Below are positions 23,600-31,351 of a DNA stretch of 64,000 bases, piece by piece. Within the stretch, counting starts at the first letter, position 1. Every line of letters begins with the position of its first letter. The stretch is from Streptomyces sp. NBC_01306 (lineage in GTDB: Bacteria; Actinomycetota; Actinomycetes; Streptomycetales; Streptomycetaceae). The notes under the pieces are model-generated. The model saw only the letters and a program-made list of their open reading frames with translations, was not told where the DNA came from and did no database searches. The stretch spans positions 2,483,501 to 2,547,500 of the forward strand of contig NZ_JAPEPC010000001.1 of the NCBI RefSeq assembly GCF_026340465.1. The letters are read 5' to 3'. A program made the translations under genes and the position numbers.

Positions 23600-25198
23600 T
23601 CAGTCCAGCTTCGCCGCCAGCGACTGGAACTGTGTCCACGTCAGCTTCGGCTTGCCCGGGTCCCAGAGCTTCTGGGCCGTCGCCGCCAGCGGCATCCGGA
23701 TGCCCGCGGCGACCTGCGCCGGCGTCTGGGCGTTCGGGAAGTCGCCCCAGACCGCGAACCCGCCGCCGTCGATGAGGTGCGCGTACTTGGCAGGGACCGC
23801 CTTGGTGCCGCGCACCACCAGCGGGGTCCACTGCTCGTAGATGCGCTTGCCGGTGGGATAGGTGAAGTTGTTGGGCTGGCCGAGCACGTAGTACAGGTAC
23901 TCGTCGTTGAGGTTCACCACCCGCTGCCCCGCGGCCAGATACTCCTCGGGCGGCCGGACCCCGAACTCCTTGCCCGTCCAGTACTCCACCTGGATGTTCT
24001 TGTCGGGCTTGGCCACCCCGCCGCGGAAGAACCCGTCGTTCCACGCCTGCGGCGTCCTGCCCGCCTTGGTGATGACCGCGGCCCGGTCGTTCAGCCAGGC
24101 CACCGCCAGGTCCTGGACGGTGCCCTTCGCGCCGTACTTCTTCCGGGCCAGGGCGGCCAGCTGCGGGAAGGACGCTTCCGGGTTCTTCACCGTCAGCGCC
24201 TGGTACTCGTCACCGCCGACGTTCCAGTACGGGCCGGGGAAGAGCTTCATGTACTCGCGCAGCAGCGAGTCGACGATCTGCGCCGCCTTCGGATTGGACA
24301 CGTCGACCGCGCCCTTGATGGGGGTGCCGTCGGCCGTCTTCAGCTGGAGGTCCGGGTGCGCCTTGATGACCGCGCCCAGGTGTCCGGGCGAGTCGATCTC
24401 CGGGACGACAGTGATGTGCAGGCTGGAGGCGAGCGAGACGATCCGGTGGACCTGCGCGATGGTGAGGTGGTCGGGAGAGACCACCTCGGGGTGCGACGTG
24501 GACTCGATCCGGAAGCCCTGGTCGTCCGAGAAGTGCAGCCCCAGCTGGTTCAGCTTGAGGTCGGCCATCTCGTGCAGCCGGTCCTCGATCCAGGCGGCGT
24601 CGAACGGTTTGCGTGCGATGTCCAGGTTGAACCGCCGCTGCGCGCTGGCCGGCTCGTCGTGCACGACGCCCTCGGGCACCTTCCCGTCGGCCCGCACGGA
24701 CTGCTTGAGGGTCCGGGTGCCGTAGAACACCCCGGCCTCGTCGGGACCGGTGATCGTGACCCGGCTGTCGCGGGCGCTGAGGGTGTACGACTCGCGCGGG
24801 GCCTTCTTGTCCGGCTTCAGCGCGAGCTCGATGTCGCCCGCGCGGGCCGTGCCGCCGTACGCGTAGCCAATCTTCAGTTCGTGCGAGAGGAGCTTGCCCT
24901 CGTCGGTGAGGCCCTTGCACCCCTTGTCCACCAGGACCCGGGAGCCCTTCTCCGGGCGCCAGCCGGGACCGCGCGCCGGGCCGTGTTCGCGTACCGCGGG
25001 GATGGCACGGGGCGCCGCCGAGAGCGGGTAGTTCGTCGCCGACGGGTCGGACGAGGGGGCGGTCACCGCCGAGCCGCGGCCCGCGGGGCCGCTTCCGCCG
25101 TACGTGTCGTCGTCCGGCCAGACCGTGACGGCGAGCGCGACGGCGGCAACCGTGGCGGTCAGGCTCACGGCAAGAACCGGTGCGTTGAGTCTTTTCAT
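23600..25198 (-). CDS. Beta-N-acetylhexosaminidase (GH20), exported
   Basis: The 532-residue enzyme removes terminal N-acetylglucosamine from chitin or wall fragments. An N-terminal signal/anchor (about 5-27) is followed by the GH20b helper domain (about 85-180) and the catalytic barrel (about 188-510). The catalytic Asp-Glu pair is in VGGDEYQAL (D330, E331); LHFSDDQGFRIES and VPEIDSPGH are typical substrate-site blocks. The ATG at 25198 has GGGAGG upstream and the longer frame is ignored. In S. coelicolor a secreted hydrolase also lies near sdh, as recalled. N-acetylglucosamine released would be taken up as a carbon source and signal. Confidence 0.93.
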   Translation of the reverse strand: MKRLNAPVLAVSLTATVAAVALAVTVWPDDDTYGGSGPAGRGSAVTAPSSDPSATNYPLSAAPRAIPAVREHGPARGPGWRPEKGSRVLVDKGCKGLTDEGKLLSHELKIGYAYGGTARAGDIELALKPDKKAPRESYTLSARDSRVTITGPDEAGVFYGTRTLKQSVRADGKVPEGVVHDEPASAQRRFNLDIARKPFDAAWIEDRLHEMADLKLNQLGLHFSDDQGFRIESTSHPEVVSPDHLTIAQVHRIVSLASSLHITVVPEIDSPGHLGAVIKAHPDLQLKTADGTPIKGAVDVSNPKAAQIVDSLLREYMKLFPGPYWNVGGDEYQALTVKNPEASFPQLAALARKKYGAKGTVQDLAVAWLNDRAAVITKAGRTPQAWNDGFFRGGVAKPDKNIQVEYWTGKEFGVRPPEEYLAAGQRVVNLNDEYLYYVLGQPNNFTYPTGKRIYEQWTPLVVRGTKAVPAKYAHLIDGGGFAVWGDFPNAQTPAQVAAGIRMPLAATAQKLWDPGKPKLTWTQFQSLAAKLD

Positions 25199-25430
25199 CA
25201 GTCCGAAACCTCCCGTGCACGGCTGGGCGAGGGTGAAAGCGAGGGTGAAATGCCGGCCAATTCGTCCATCACGCGCCTTGAAACTCTCCCTTCCGGGTGA
25301 AAATCGCGCATCCGTCGGACACTTAACTCCCCGCATCGATAGCGTTGCGGCTCATTCACCGCCGTCATCCGACCCTCCTGTCGTGTTCGAGGAGCCCACG
25401 CTGTCCAGCGAGTCCCACGCCGGCCCTCCG

Positions 25431-25997
25431 ATGCGACCGCCGTCACTTCACCACAGAACGGACGGCCCGGCACGCCCAGCCATACCGGCGCAGAACCGTG
25501 GCCCGTCCGGCCTCCACCGGTTCAACTCTGCACCCCCCGGCAGCGCCGAGAGCGCACTGCTCGGCTGCTGCGGCAGCCCCCGCTGGGCCCGGCGGCTGGC
25601 CGCACACCGCCCCTACCCCGATCTGACGGCGCTGCTCGCCGCATGTGACGAGGCGAGTTACGACCTGTCCCCGGCCGAGCTCTGCCAGGCCCTGGCGGGC
25701 GAACCGGCGTCCGGGCCGCTCCACGGCCGGGCCCCGCGGGCCGCCCACACCGCGCTGAGCGCCGCTCACGCCGCGTACGAGAGCCGCTTCGGCCACCCCT
25801 TCGTGATCTGCCTCGACGCCTTCCGCCCGTCCGAGCACCTCGACCAGGTGCTGGCGAGCATCCGTTCCCGGCTCTCGCACGAGCCCGACGAGGAGCGGGC
25901 GGTCGCCGCCGACGAGCTGCGCCGACTCGCCCGGGGGCGAATCACCCGTCTTGTGGCGGATACGGGCCACGCCGGTAGCCCGTCCGTGGCTGTTTGA
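25431..25997 (+). CDS. OHCU decarboxylase-family protein
   Basis: The 188-residue protein has FNSAPPGSAESALLGCCGSPRWARRLAAHRPYPD, then SYDLSPAELCQALAGEP, AHAAYESRFGHPFVICLDAF and EERAVAADELRRLARGRI, the pattern of 2-oxo-4-hydroxy-4-carboxy-5-ureidoimidazoline decarboxylase, which completes urate breakdown to allantoin. The start is uncertain: ATG 25431, GTG 25383, or a CTG at 25401 that has the best-placed GAGGAG. No other urate genes are present. It lies just upstream of sdhC on the same strand. Confidence 0.8.
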   Translation: MRPPSLHHRTDGPARPAIPAQNRGPSGLHRFNSAPPGSAESALLGCCGSPRWARRLAAHRPYPDLTALLAACDEASYDLSPAELCQALAGEPASGPLHGRAPRAAHTALSAAHAAYESRFGHPFVICLDAFRPSEHLDQVLASIRSRLSHEPDEERAVAADELRRLARGRITRLVADTGHAGSPSVAV

Positions 25998-26165
25998 TTG
26001 CCTGTTTGATCACACCGGAACCCCCCGCGCGAAGGAACCGACAAGTCGTCGCTACGATGGCCAGGGCCGGTGGACCGTACCCGGCCGGGCCAGACCGACA
26101 CAGCTCCTCTCAGCGAGAGAAGCTGGCGGCATGACCCCCGTCCCCCGCTCCCGGAGGGTTTTTCC

Positions 26166-26546
26166 GTGCCGGCTGGAACGCTGTACCGCGGCCGGGAAGG
26201 TATGTGGTCCTGGGTGGCTCATCGAGTCACCGGCGTCCTCATTTTCTTCTTCCTGTTCGTACACGTCCTGGACACTGCTCTCGTCCGTATCTCCCCCGAG
26301 GACTACGACAAGGTCATCGCTACTTACAAGACGCCGATCGTGGGCGTCCTTGAGTACGGCCTCGTCGCAGCGATCCTCTTCCACGCTCTGAACGGCCTGC
26401 GCATCATCGCCGTGGACTTCTGGTCCAAGGGCCCGCGCCACCAGAAGCAGATGCTGTGGTCGGTCGTGGGCATCTGGGTCCTGCTGATGATCGGGGCGAT
26501 CTACCCCGTACTCGGCCACGCCGCACGCGAACTGTTCGGGAGCTGA
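26166..26546 (+). CDS. sdhC: Succinate dehydrogenase cytochrome b556 subunit
   Basis: The 126-residue membrane anchor of complex II has three hydrophobic helices (VTGVLIFFFLFVHVLDTAL, VLEYGLVAAILFHALNGLRII and LWSVVGIWVLLMIGAIY). The heme-ligand histidine is in FFLFVHVLD and the second conserved His is in LFHALNG. The GTG at 26166 has GGAGGG 9 nt upstream; the longer frame from 26070 lacks such a site. It is first in sdhCDAB, 7 bp before sdhD. Confidence 0.95.
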   Translation: MPAGTLYRGREGMWSWVAHRVTGVLIFFFLFVHVLDTALVRISPEDYDKVIATYKTPIVGVLEYGLVAAILFHALNGLRIIAVDFWSKGPRHQKQMLWSVVGIWVLLMIGAIYPVLGHAARELFGS

Positions 26547-26553
26547 GGACTGA

Positions 26554-27030
26554 ATGTCTGCTGAGACCTCCGCCGCTGTCGGCCCCGTCGAGGGCGTCTC
26601 CCTCTTCGACGCCGATCACCCCGCGCCGCTCATCGAGGCCCCGCGCCAGCGCACCAGGAAGACGCCGAAGACCACACGCGGCAACTTCGAGATGTACGCC
26701 TGGCTCTTCATGCGCCTGTCCGGGATCGTCCTGGTCGTCCTGGTCCTCGGCCACCTGCTGATCCAGCTGGTGCTCGACGGCGGTGTGACCAAGATCGGCT
26801 TCGCCTTCGTGGCGGGCCGCTGGGCCTCGCCGTTCTGGCAGGGCTGGGACCTCACCATGCTCTGGCTGGCGATGCTTCACGGCGCCAACGGCCTCCGTAC
26901 CGTCATCAATGACTACGCGGAGCGCGTCGGCACGCGCCTGTGGCTCAAGGGCCTGCTGTACACCGCCACGGTGTTCACCATCCTGCTGGGCACGCTGGTG
27001 ATCTTCACCTTCGACCCGAACATCTCCTAG
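26554..27030 (+). CDS. sdhD: Succinate dehydrogenase membrane anchor subunit
   Basis: The 158-residue second membrane subunit of complex II has a soluble N-terminus (about 1-48) and three membrane helices (about 50-72, 93-113, 130-150). GHLLIQLVLDGG and MLHGANGLRTVINDY supply the conserved histidines for heme and quinone sites. It follows sdhC by 7 bp and precedes sdhA by 26 bp. Confidence 0.95.
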   Translation: MSAETSAAVGPVEGVSLFDADHPAPLIEAPRQRTRKTPKTTRGNFEMYAWLFMRLSGIVLVVLVLGHLLIQLVLDGGVTKIGFAFVAGRWASPFWQGWDLTMLWLAMLHGANGLRTVINDYAERVGTRLWLKGLLYTATVFTILLGTLVIFTFDPNIS

Positions 27031-27056
27031 AAGCCCGGGACCGAGGCGCTTTCATC

Positions 27057-28811
27057 ATGAAGATCCACAAGTACGACACCGTCATCGTCGGCGCCGGCGG
27101 GGCCGGTATGCGCGCGGCCATCGAGTCGACGAAGCGCAGCCGCACCGCCGTGCTGACGAAGCTCTACCCGACCCGCTCCCACACCGGCGCTGCCCAGGGC
27201 GGCATGGCCGCGGCCCTCGCCAACGTCGAGGAGGACAACTGGGAGTGGCACACCTTCGACACGATCAAGGGCGGCGACTACCTGGTCGACCAGGACGCCG
27301 CCGAGATCCTGGCGAAGGAGGCCATCGACGCGGTCCTCGACCTGGAGAAGATGGGCCTGCCGTTCAACCGGACGCCCGCCGGGGAGATCGACCAGCGCCG
27401 CTTCGGCGGCCACTCGCGCAACCACGGTGAGGCCCCGGTCCGCCGTGCGTGCTACGCCGCGGACCGCACCGGCCACATGATCCTCCAGACCCTCTACCAG
27501 AACTGCGTCAAGGAGGGTGTGGAGTTCTTCAACGAGTTCTACGTCCTGGACCAGCTGCTGGTCGAGGTGGACGGCGTCAAGACCTCCGCGGGCGTCGTGG
27601 CCTACGAGCTGGCGACCGGCGAGATCCACGTCTTCCAGTCGAAGTCCGTGATCTACGCGTCCGGCGGCACCGGCAAGTTCTTCAAGGTCACCTCGAACGC
27701 GCACACCCTGACCGGTGACGGCCAGGCCGCCTGCTACCGCCGCGGTCTGCCCCTGGAGGACATGGAGTTCTTCCAGTTCCACCCGACGGGCATCTGGCGC
27801 ATGGGCATCCTGCTGACGGAGGGCGCCCGTGGTGAGGGCGGCATCCTCCGCAACAAGGACGGCGAGCGCTTCATGGAGAAGTACGCGCCGGTCATGAAGG
27901 ACCTCGCGTCCCGTGACGTCGTCTCCCGCTCCATCTACACGGAGATCCGGGAGGGCCGCGGCTGCGGACCCGCCGGTGACCACGTGTACCTCGACCTGAC
28001 GCACCTCCCGCCGGAGCAGCTGGACGCCAAGCTCCCGGACATCACGGAGTTCGCGCGTACGTACCTGGGCATCGAGCCGTACACGGACCCGATCCCGATC
28101 CAGCCCACCGCGCACTACGCCATGGGCGGCATCCCGACCAACGTCCAGGGTGAGGTCCTCGCGGACAACACCACGGTCGTGCCCGGCCTGTACGCGGCCG
28201 GCGAGGTCGCCTGCGTCTCGGTGCACGGCGCCAACCGCCTGGGCACGAACTCGCTGCTCGACATCAACGTCTTCGGGCGCAGGTCGGGCATCGCGGCCGC
28301 CGAGTACGCGGCGAAGAATGGCTACGCCGAGCTTCCCGAGAACCCGGCGGCGCAGGTCGAGGCCCAGGTCGAGCGGTTGCGTGACGCCACAGGCACCGAG
28401 CGGGTCTCCGTGCTGCGCACGGAGCTCCAGGAGTGCATGGACGCCAATGTGATGGTGTTCCGCACCGAGCAGACGATCAAGACGGCCGTCGAGAAGATCG
28501 CCGAGCTGCGCGAGCGCTATCTGAACGTGTCGGTCCAGGACAAGGGCCGCCGCTTCAACACCGACCTCCTCGAAGCGATCGAGCTGGGCAACCTGCTGGA
28601 CCTCGCCGAGGTCATGGCGACGTCCGCCCTGGCGCGCAAGGAGTCCCGCGGCGGTCACTACCGCGAGGACTTCCCGAACCGCGACGACGTCAACTTCATG
28701 CGCCACACCATGGCGTACCGCGAGGTGGGCGACGACGGCTCCGAGTCGATCCGGCTCGACTACAAGCCGGTCGTCCAGACCCGCTACCAGCCGATGGAGC
28801 GTAAGTACTGA
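27057..28811 (+). CDS. sdhA: Succinate dehydrogenase flavoprotein subunit
   Basis: The 584-residue catalytic subunit oxidises succinate to fumarate with covalently bound FAD. The dinucleotide-binding motif VIVGAGGAGMRAA is at 10-22, and the FAD-attachment segment is RSHTGAAQGGMAAAL (His at about 42). The substrate-site blocks HPTGI and HYAMGGIPTN and the C-terminal ESRGGHYREDFPNRDD are intact. The ATG at 27057 begins MKIHKYDTVIVG as in other actinobacteria. It overlaps sdhB by one base. Confidence 0.98.
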   Translation: MKIHKYDTVIVGAGGAGMRAAIESTKRSRTAVLTKLYPTRSHTGAAQGGMAAALANVEEDNWEWHTFDTIKGGDYLVDQDAAEILAKEAIDAVLDLEKMGLPFNRTPAGEIDQRRFGGHSRNHGEAPVRRACYAADRTGHMILQTLYQNCVKEGVEFFNEFYVLDQLLVEVDGVKTSAGVVAYELATGEIHVFQSKSVIYASGGTGKFFKVTSNAHTLTGDGQAACYRRGLPLEDMEFFQFHPTGIWRMGILLTEGARGEGGILRNKDGERFMEKYAPVMKDLASRDVVSRSIYTEIREGRGCGPAGDHVYLDLTHLPPEQLDAKLPDITEFARTYLGIEPYTDPIPIQPTAHYAMGGIPTNVQGEVLADNTTVVPGLYAAGEVACVSVHGANRLGTNSLLDINVFGRRSGIAAAEYAAKNGYAELPENPAAQVEAQVERLRDATGTERVSVLRTELQECMDANVMVFRTEQTIKTAVEKIAELRERYLNVSVQDKGRRFNTDLLEAIELGNLLDLAEVMATSALARKESRGGHYREDFPNRDDVNFMRHTMAYREVGDDGSESIRLDYKPVVQTRYQPMERKY

Positions 28812-29587
28812 TGGCTACCCCGACCATGGACAAAGCCGAAGCGGCCGGCAAGCCGGAGGCAGGCTTCGCCGACACCCCGTTCATCACGGCCACCTTCCGG
28901 ATCCGCCGGTTCAACCCGGAGATCTCGGACGAGGCGCAGTGGCAGGACTTCGCGGTCGAGATCGACCCGAAGGAGCGTGTGCTCGACGCCCTCCACAAGA
29001 TCAAGTGGGAGCTCGACGGCACGCTGACCTTCCGCCGCTCGTGCGCGCACGGGGTCTGCGGTTCGGACGCGATGCGGATCAACGGCAAGAACAGGCTCGC
29101 CTGCAAGACGCTGATCAAGGACATCAACCCTGAGAAGCCGATCCTGATCGAGGCCATCAAGGGCCTCACGGTCCTCAAGGACCTCGTGGTCGACATGGAC
29201 CCGTTCTTCCAGGCGTACCGCGACGTGATGCCCTTCCTCATCACCAGCGGCAACGAGCCGACGCGCGAGCGTCTGCAGTCCGCCGAGGACCGCGAGCGGT
29301 TCGACGACACCACGAAGTGCATCCTCTGCGCCGCGTGCACGTCGTCCTGCCCGGTGTTCTGGAACGACGGCCAGTACTTCGGCCCGGCCGCGATCGTCAA
29401 CGCGCACCGCTTCATCTTCGACTCGCGTGACGAGGGCGGCGAGCAGCGCCTGGAGATCCTCAACGACAAGGACGGCGTGTGGCGTTGCCGCACGACGTTC
29501 AACTGCACGGACGCCTGCCCGCGCGGTATCGAGGTCACGAAGGCGATCCAGGAAGTGAAGCGCGCACTCATCACCCGCCGCTTCTGA
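28811..29587 (+). CDS. sdhB: Succinate dehydrogenase iron-sulfur subunit
   Basis: The 258-residue electron-transfer subunit carries a [2Fe-2S] ligand set in SCAHGVCGSDAMRINGKNRLAC (about 77-98), a [4Fe-4S] motif CILCAACTSSCP (about 172-183) and CTDACPRGIEV for the remaining ligands. The ATG overlaps the sdhA stop (TGATG), giving strict co-translation. A strong terminator follows at 29616. Confidence 0.98.
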   Translation: MATPTMDKAEAAGKPEAGFADTPFITATFRIRRFNPEISDEAQWQDFAVEIDPKERVLDALHKIKWELDGTLTFRRSCAHGVCGSDAMRINGKNRLACKTLIKDINPEKPILIEAIKGLTVLKDLVVDMDPFFQAYRDVMPFLITSGNEPTRERLQSAEDRERFDDTTKCILCAACTSSCPVFWNDGQYFGPAAIVNAHRFIFDSRDEGGEQRLEILNDKDGVWRCRTTFNCTDACPRGIEVTKAIQEVKRALITRRF

Positions 29588-29615
29588 CCTTTCGGCCACC
29601 CTTTCAGGCCACTTC

Positions 29616-29659
29616 ACGAGGGCCCCGTTCTCCCGGTTTCCGGGCGGCGGGGCCCTCGT
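29616..29659 (+). terminator. Terminator of sdhCDAB
   Basis: Perfect 12-bp arms (29616-29627 and 29648-29659) have a 20-nt loop that can itself pair (CCCGG/CCGGG). A short T-run (GCTTTTCC) follows, as in a classic intrinsic terminator. Confidence 0.9.
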
Positions 29660-29693
29660 GCTTTTCCGGGTGCATCCGTGCCGGGCAACCGTA

Positions 29694-29751
29694 TTGAACA
29701 TGTTCAAAAGAAGGTCTACAGTCCATGACATCAGCTTTTGAACATGTTCAA
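29694..29751 (+). promoter_or_regulatory. Promoter with two identical operators
   Basis: The 14-bp palindrome TTGAACATGTTCAA occurs at 29694-29707 and again at 29738-29751, centres 44 bp apart. TTGAAC of the first copy also serves as a -35 box; TACAGT at 29717-29722 is a -10 box 17 bp away. The second copy covers the likely start region and touches the ribosome-binding site. The operon's TetR protein (30583) is the obvious ligand. Confidence 0.85.
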
Positions 29752-29764
29752 AGGAGGGTGGGGC

Positions 29765-30172
29765 ATGGACCTCACAGTTGTCGCGTACGTCATCTACCTG
29801 GTCATCAGCGTCGCGCTGACCGTCTGGGTGGCCCGGACGCTCAGCCACCACGGGCGGGTCTTCCTCGCCGACGTACTCAAGGGGAACGAGAAGCTCGCCG
29901 AGGCCGTCAACCACCTGCTGGTGGTGGGGTTCTACCTGGTCAACCTGGGCTTTGTGGCCCTGTATCTCCAGGACGGCAGCACCGTCACCGACGCCAGGGG
30001 GATCTTCGAGGCGCTGTCGACGAAGCTCGGCGTCGTCCTGCTCGTCCTCGGCGCGATGCACCTCGGCAACGTCTACGCACTCAACAAGTTCCGCCGGCGC
30101 GGCATCATGGAGCGCGAGCAGACTCCGCCGGTCCCGCCGCAGGGCTGGGTCGCGCCGACTGCCGGGGCCTGA
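29765..30172 (+). CDS. Small integral membrane protein
   Basis: The 135-residue protein has about three membrane helices: VVAYVIYLVISVALTVWVA, LLVVGFYLVNLGFVALYL and LGVVLLVLGAMHLGNVYAL. HHGRVFLADVLKGNEKLAEAVNH lies between the first two. No family name could be given. The ATG at 29765 has AAAGGAGG upstream. It is the first gene of a three-gene unit with a DUF393 protein (6 bp later) and a TetR regulator (11 bp later). Confidence 0.85.
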   Translation: MDLTVVAYVIYLVISVALTVWVARTLSHHGRVFLADVLKGNEKLAEAVNHLLVVGFYLVNLGFVALYLQDGSTVTDARGIFEALSTKLGVVLLVLGAMHLGNVYALNKFRRRGIMEREQTPPVPPQGWVAPTAGA

Positions 30173-30178
30173 ACCGCG

Positions 30179-30571
30179 ATGAGCGACACCGCCGTCAGGA
30201 GACTGACCGTGCTGTACGACGCCCAGTGCCCGCTCTGCGTCCATCTGCGCCACTGGCTGCTCGGGCAACGCCAGCTCGTACCGCTCGACCTGGTGCCGGC
30301 CGCGTCCGCCGCGGCCGTGGAGCGGTTCCCCGGACTCGACCACGGAAGCACCCTGCAGGAGATCACCGTGATCGGCGACCAGGGCCAGATCTACCGGGGA
30401 CCGGCCGCCTGGATCGTCTGTCTGTGGGCGCTCGCCGCCCACCGGCCCAAGGCGTACTGGCTGGCCACCCCCGCGGGCGCGCCCTTCGTCAGGGCCGCGA
30501 TGCTCACGGCGGCCAAGTACCGCGACGTCACAGCGCCGCCCTGCGGCGAGCGGTGCGCGGTCCCCGGTTAG
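30179..30571 (+). CDS. DCC-family (DUF393) thiol-disulfide protein
   Basis: The 130-residue thioredoxin-like protein has the family motif LYDAQCPLCVHLRHWL (CxxC at about 19-22) and FPGLDHGSTLQEITVIGDQGQIYRGPAAW. DUF393 proteins are predicted oxidoreductases without a proven substrate. The late cysteines (PPCGERCAVPG) are not part of the family core. It is co-transcribed with a membrane protein and under the TetR gene of the same operon. Confidence 0.88.
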   Translation: MSDTAVRRLTVLYDAQCPLCVHLRHWLLGQRQLVPLDLVPAASAAAVERFPGLDHGSTLQEITVIGDQGQIYRGPAAWIVCLWALAAHRPKAYWLATPAGAPFVRAAMLTAAKYRDVTAPPCGERCAVPG

Positions 30572-30582
30572 GCTCAGGCACC

Positions 30583-31287
30583 GTGACTGATGTGAAGCCT
30601 GCCAAGAGCGAGCAGACCCGGACGCTCATCCTCGAAACCGCGCTCCGGCTCTTCCAGGAGCGCGGTTACGACAAGACGACGATGCGGGTCATCGCCCGGG
30701 AGGCCGGTGTCTCCGTCGGGAACGCGTACTACTACTTCGCCGGCAAGGAACACCTGATCCAGGGGTTCTACGACCGCATCGGTGCGGAGCACCGGGCGGC
30801 GGTGCGCCACGTGCTCGACCACGAGAGCGATCTGGAGAAGCGGCTCGCGGGGGTGCTGACGGCCTGGCTCGATGTCGCGGCGCCCTACCACGAGTTCGCC
30901 GCACAGTTCTTCAAGAACGCGGCCGACCCCGAGAGCCCGCTCAGCCCCTTCTCGGTGGAGTCGGAGTCCGCACGCGAGACGGCCATCTCGATCCACCGTG
31001 AGGTGCTGGCGGGCGCCAAGGCCAAGATCCCCGGCGAACTGGCTGACGTACTGCCGGAGTTGATGTGGCTGTCCCAGATGGGACTGGTCCTGTACTGGGT
31101 CTTCGACCGGTCGCCCGAGCGGGAACGCAGCAGGCGGCTCGCCGGGCGCGGGGCCCGGCTCACCACCAGGGGCATCGCGCTGGCCCGCTTCAAGGCGCTG
31201 CGCCCGCTGGTCCACGAGGTGCACGAGCTGTTCACGGACTTCCTGCCGGGCATGGCCGAAACGGCGACGGCCCGCAAGCGGTCCTGA
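30583..31287 (+). CDS. TetR-family regulator, probably autoregulatory
   Basis: The 234-residue repressor has the HTH YDKTTMRVIAREAGVSVGNAYYYFAGKEHLI (about 30-60) and a long helical ligand domain. The motif SVGNAYYYFAGKEHLIQGFY is typical of a Streptomyces subfamily found with DUF393/membrane-protein pairs. The GTG at 30583 is 11 bp after the DUF393 stop. The twin TTGAACATGTTCAA palindromes in the operon promoter are its expected sites; the inducer is unknown, and hydrophobic compounds are usual for this family. Confidence 0.9.
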   Translation: MTDVKPAKSEQTRTLILETALRLFQERGYDKTTMRVIAREAGVSVGNAYYYFAGKEHLIQGFYDRIGAEHRAAVRHVLDHESDLEKRLAGVLTAWLDVAAPYHEFAAQFFKNAADPESPLSPFSVESESARETAISIHREVLAGAKAKIPGELADVLPELMWLSQMGLVLYWVFDRSPERERSRRLAGRGARLTTRGIALARFKALRPLVHEVHELFTDFLPGMAETATARKRS

Positions 31288-31351
31288 CCGCGGGGCCGCC
31301 CGCTCCCCCGCCGCGCGGTCCCGCAGGCCGCTGCGCAGGCCCGCAGGCCCG

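Noticed and set aside
27027..28706. 559-residue frame opposite sdhA
   Set aside because: Shadow frame of a well-conserved TCA gene, Val/Arg/Asp/Gly-rich without motifs.
29700..29760. TTGAACATGTTCAA considered as a LexA or mobile-element end
   Set aside because: Two identical copies flanking a -35/-10 promoter of a TetR-containing operon fit an operator better. It differs from the usual actinobacterial SOS box GAAC-N4-GTTC in having only a 2-bp centre.
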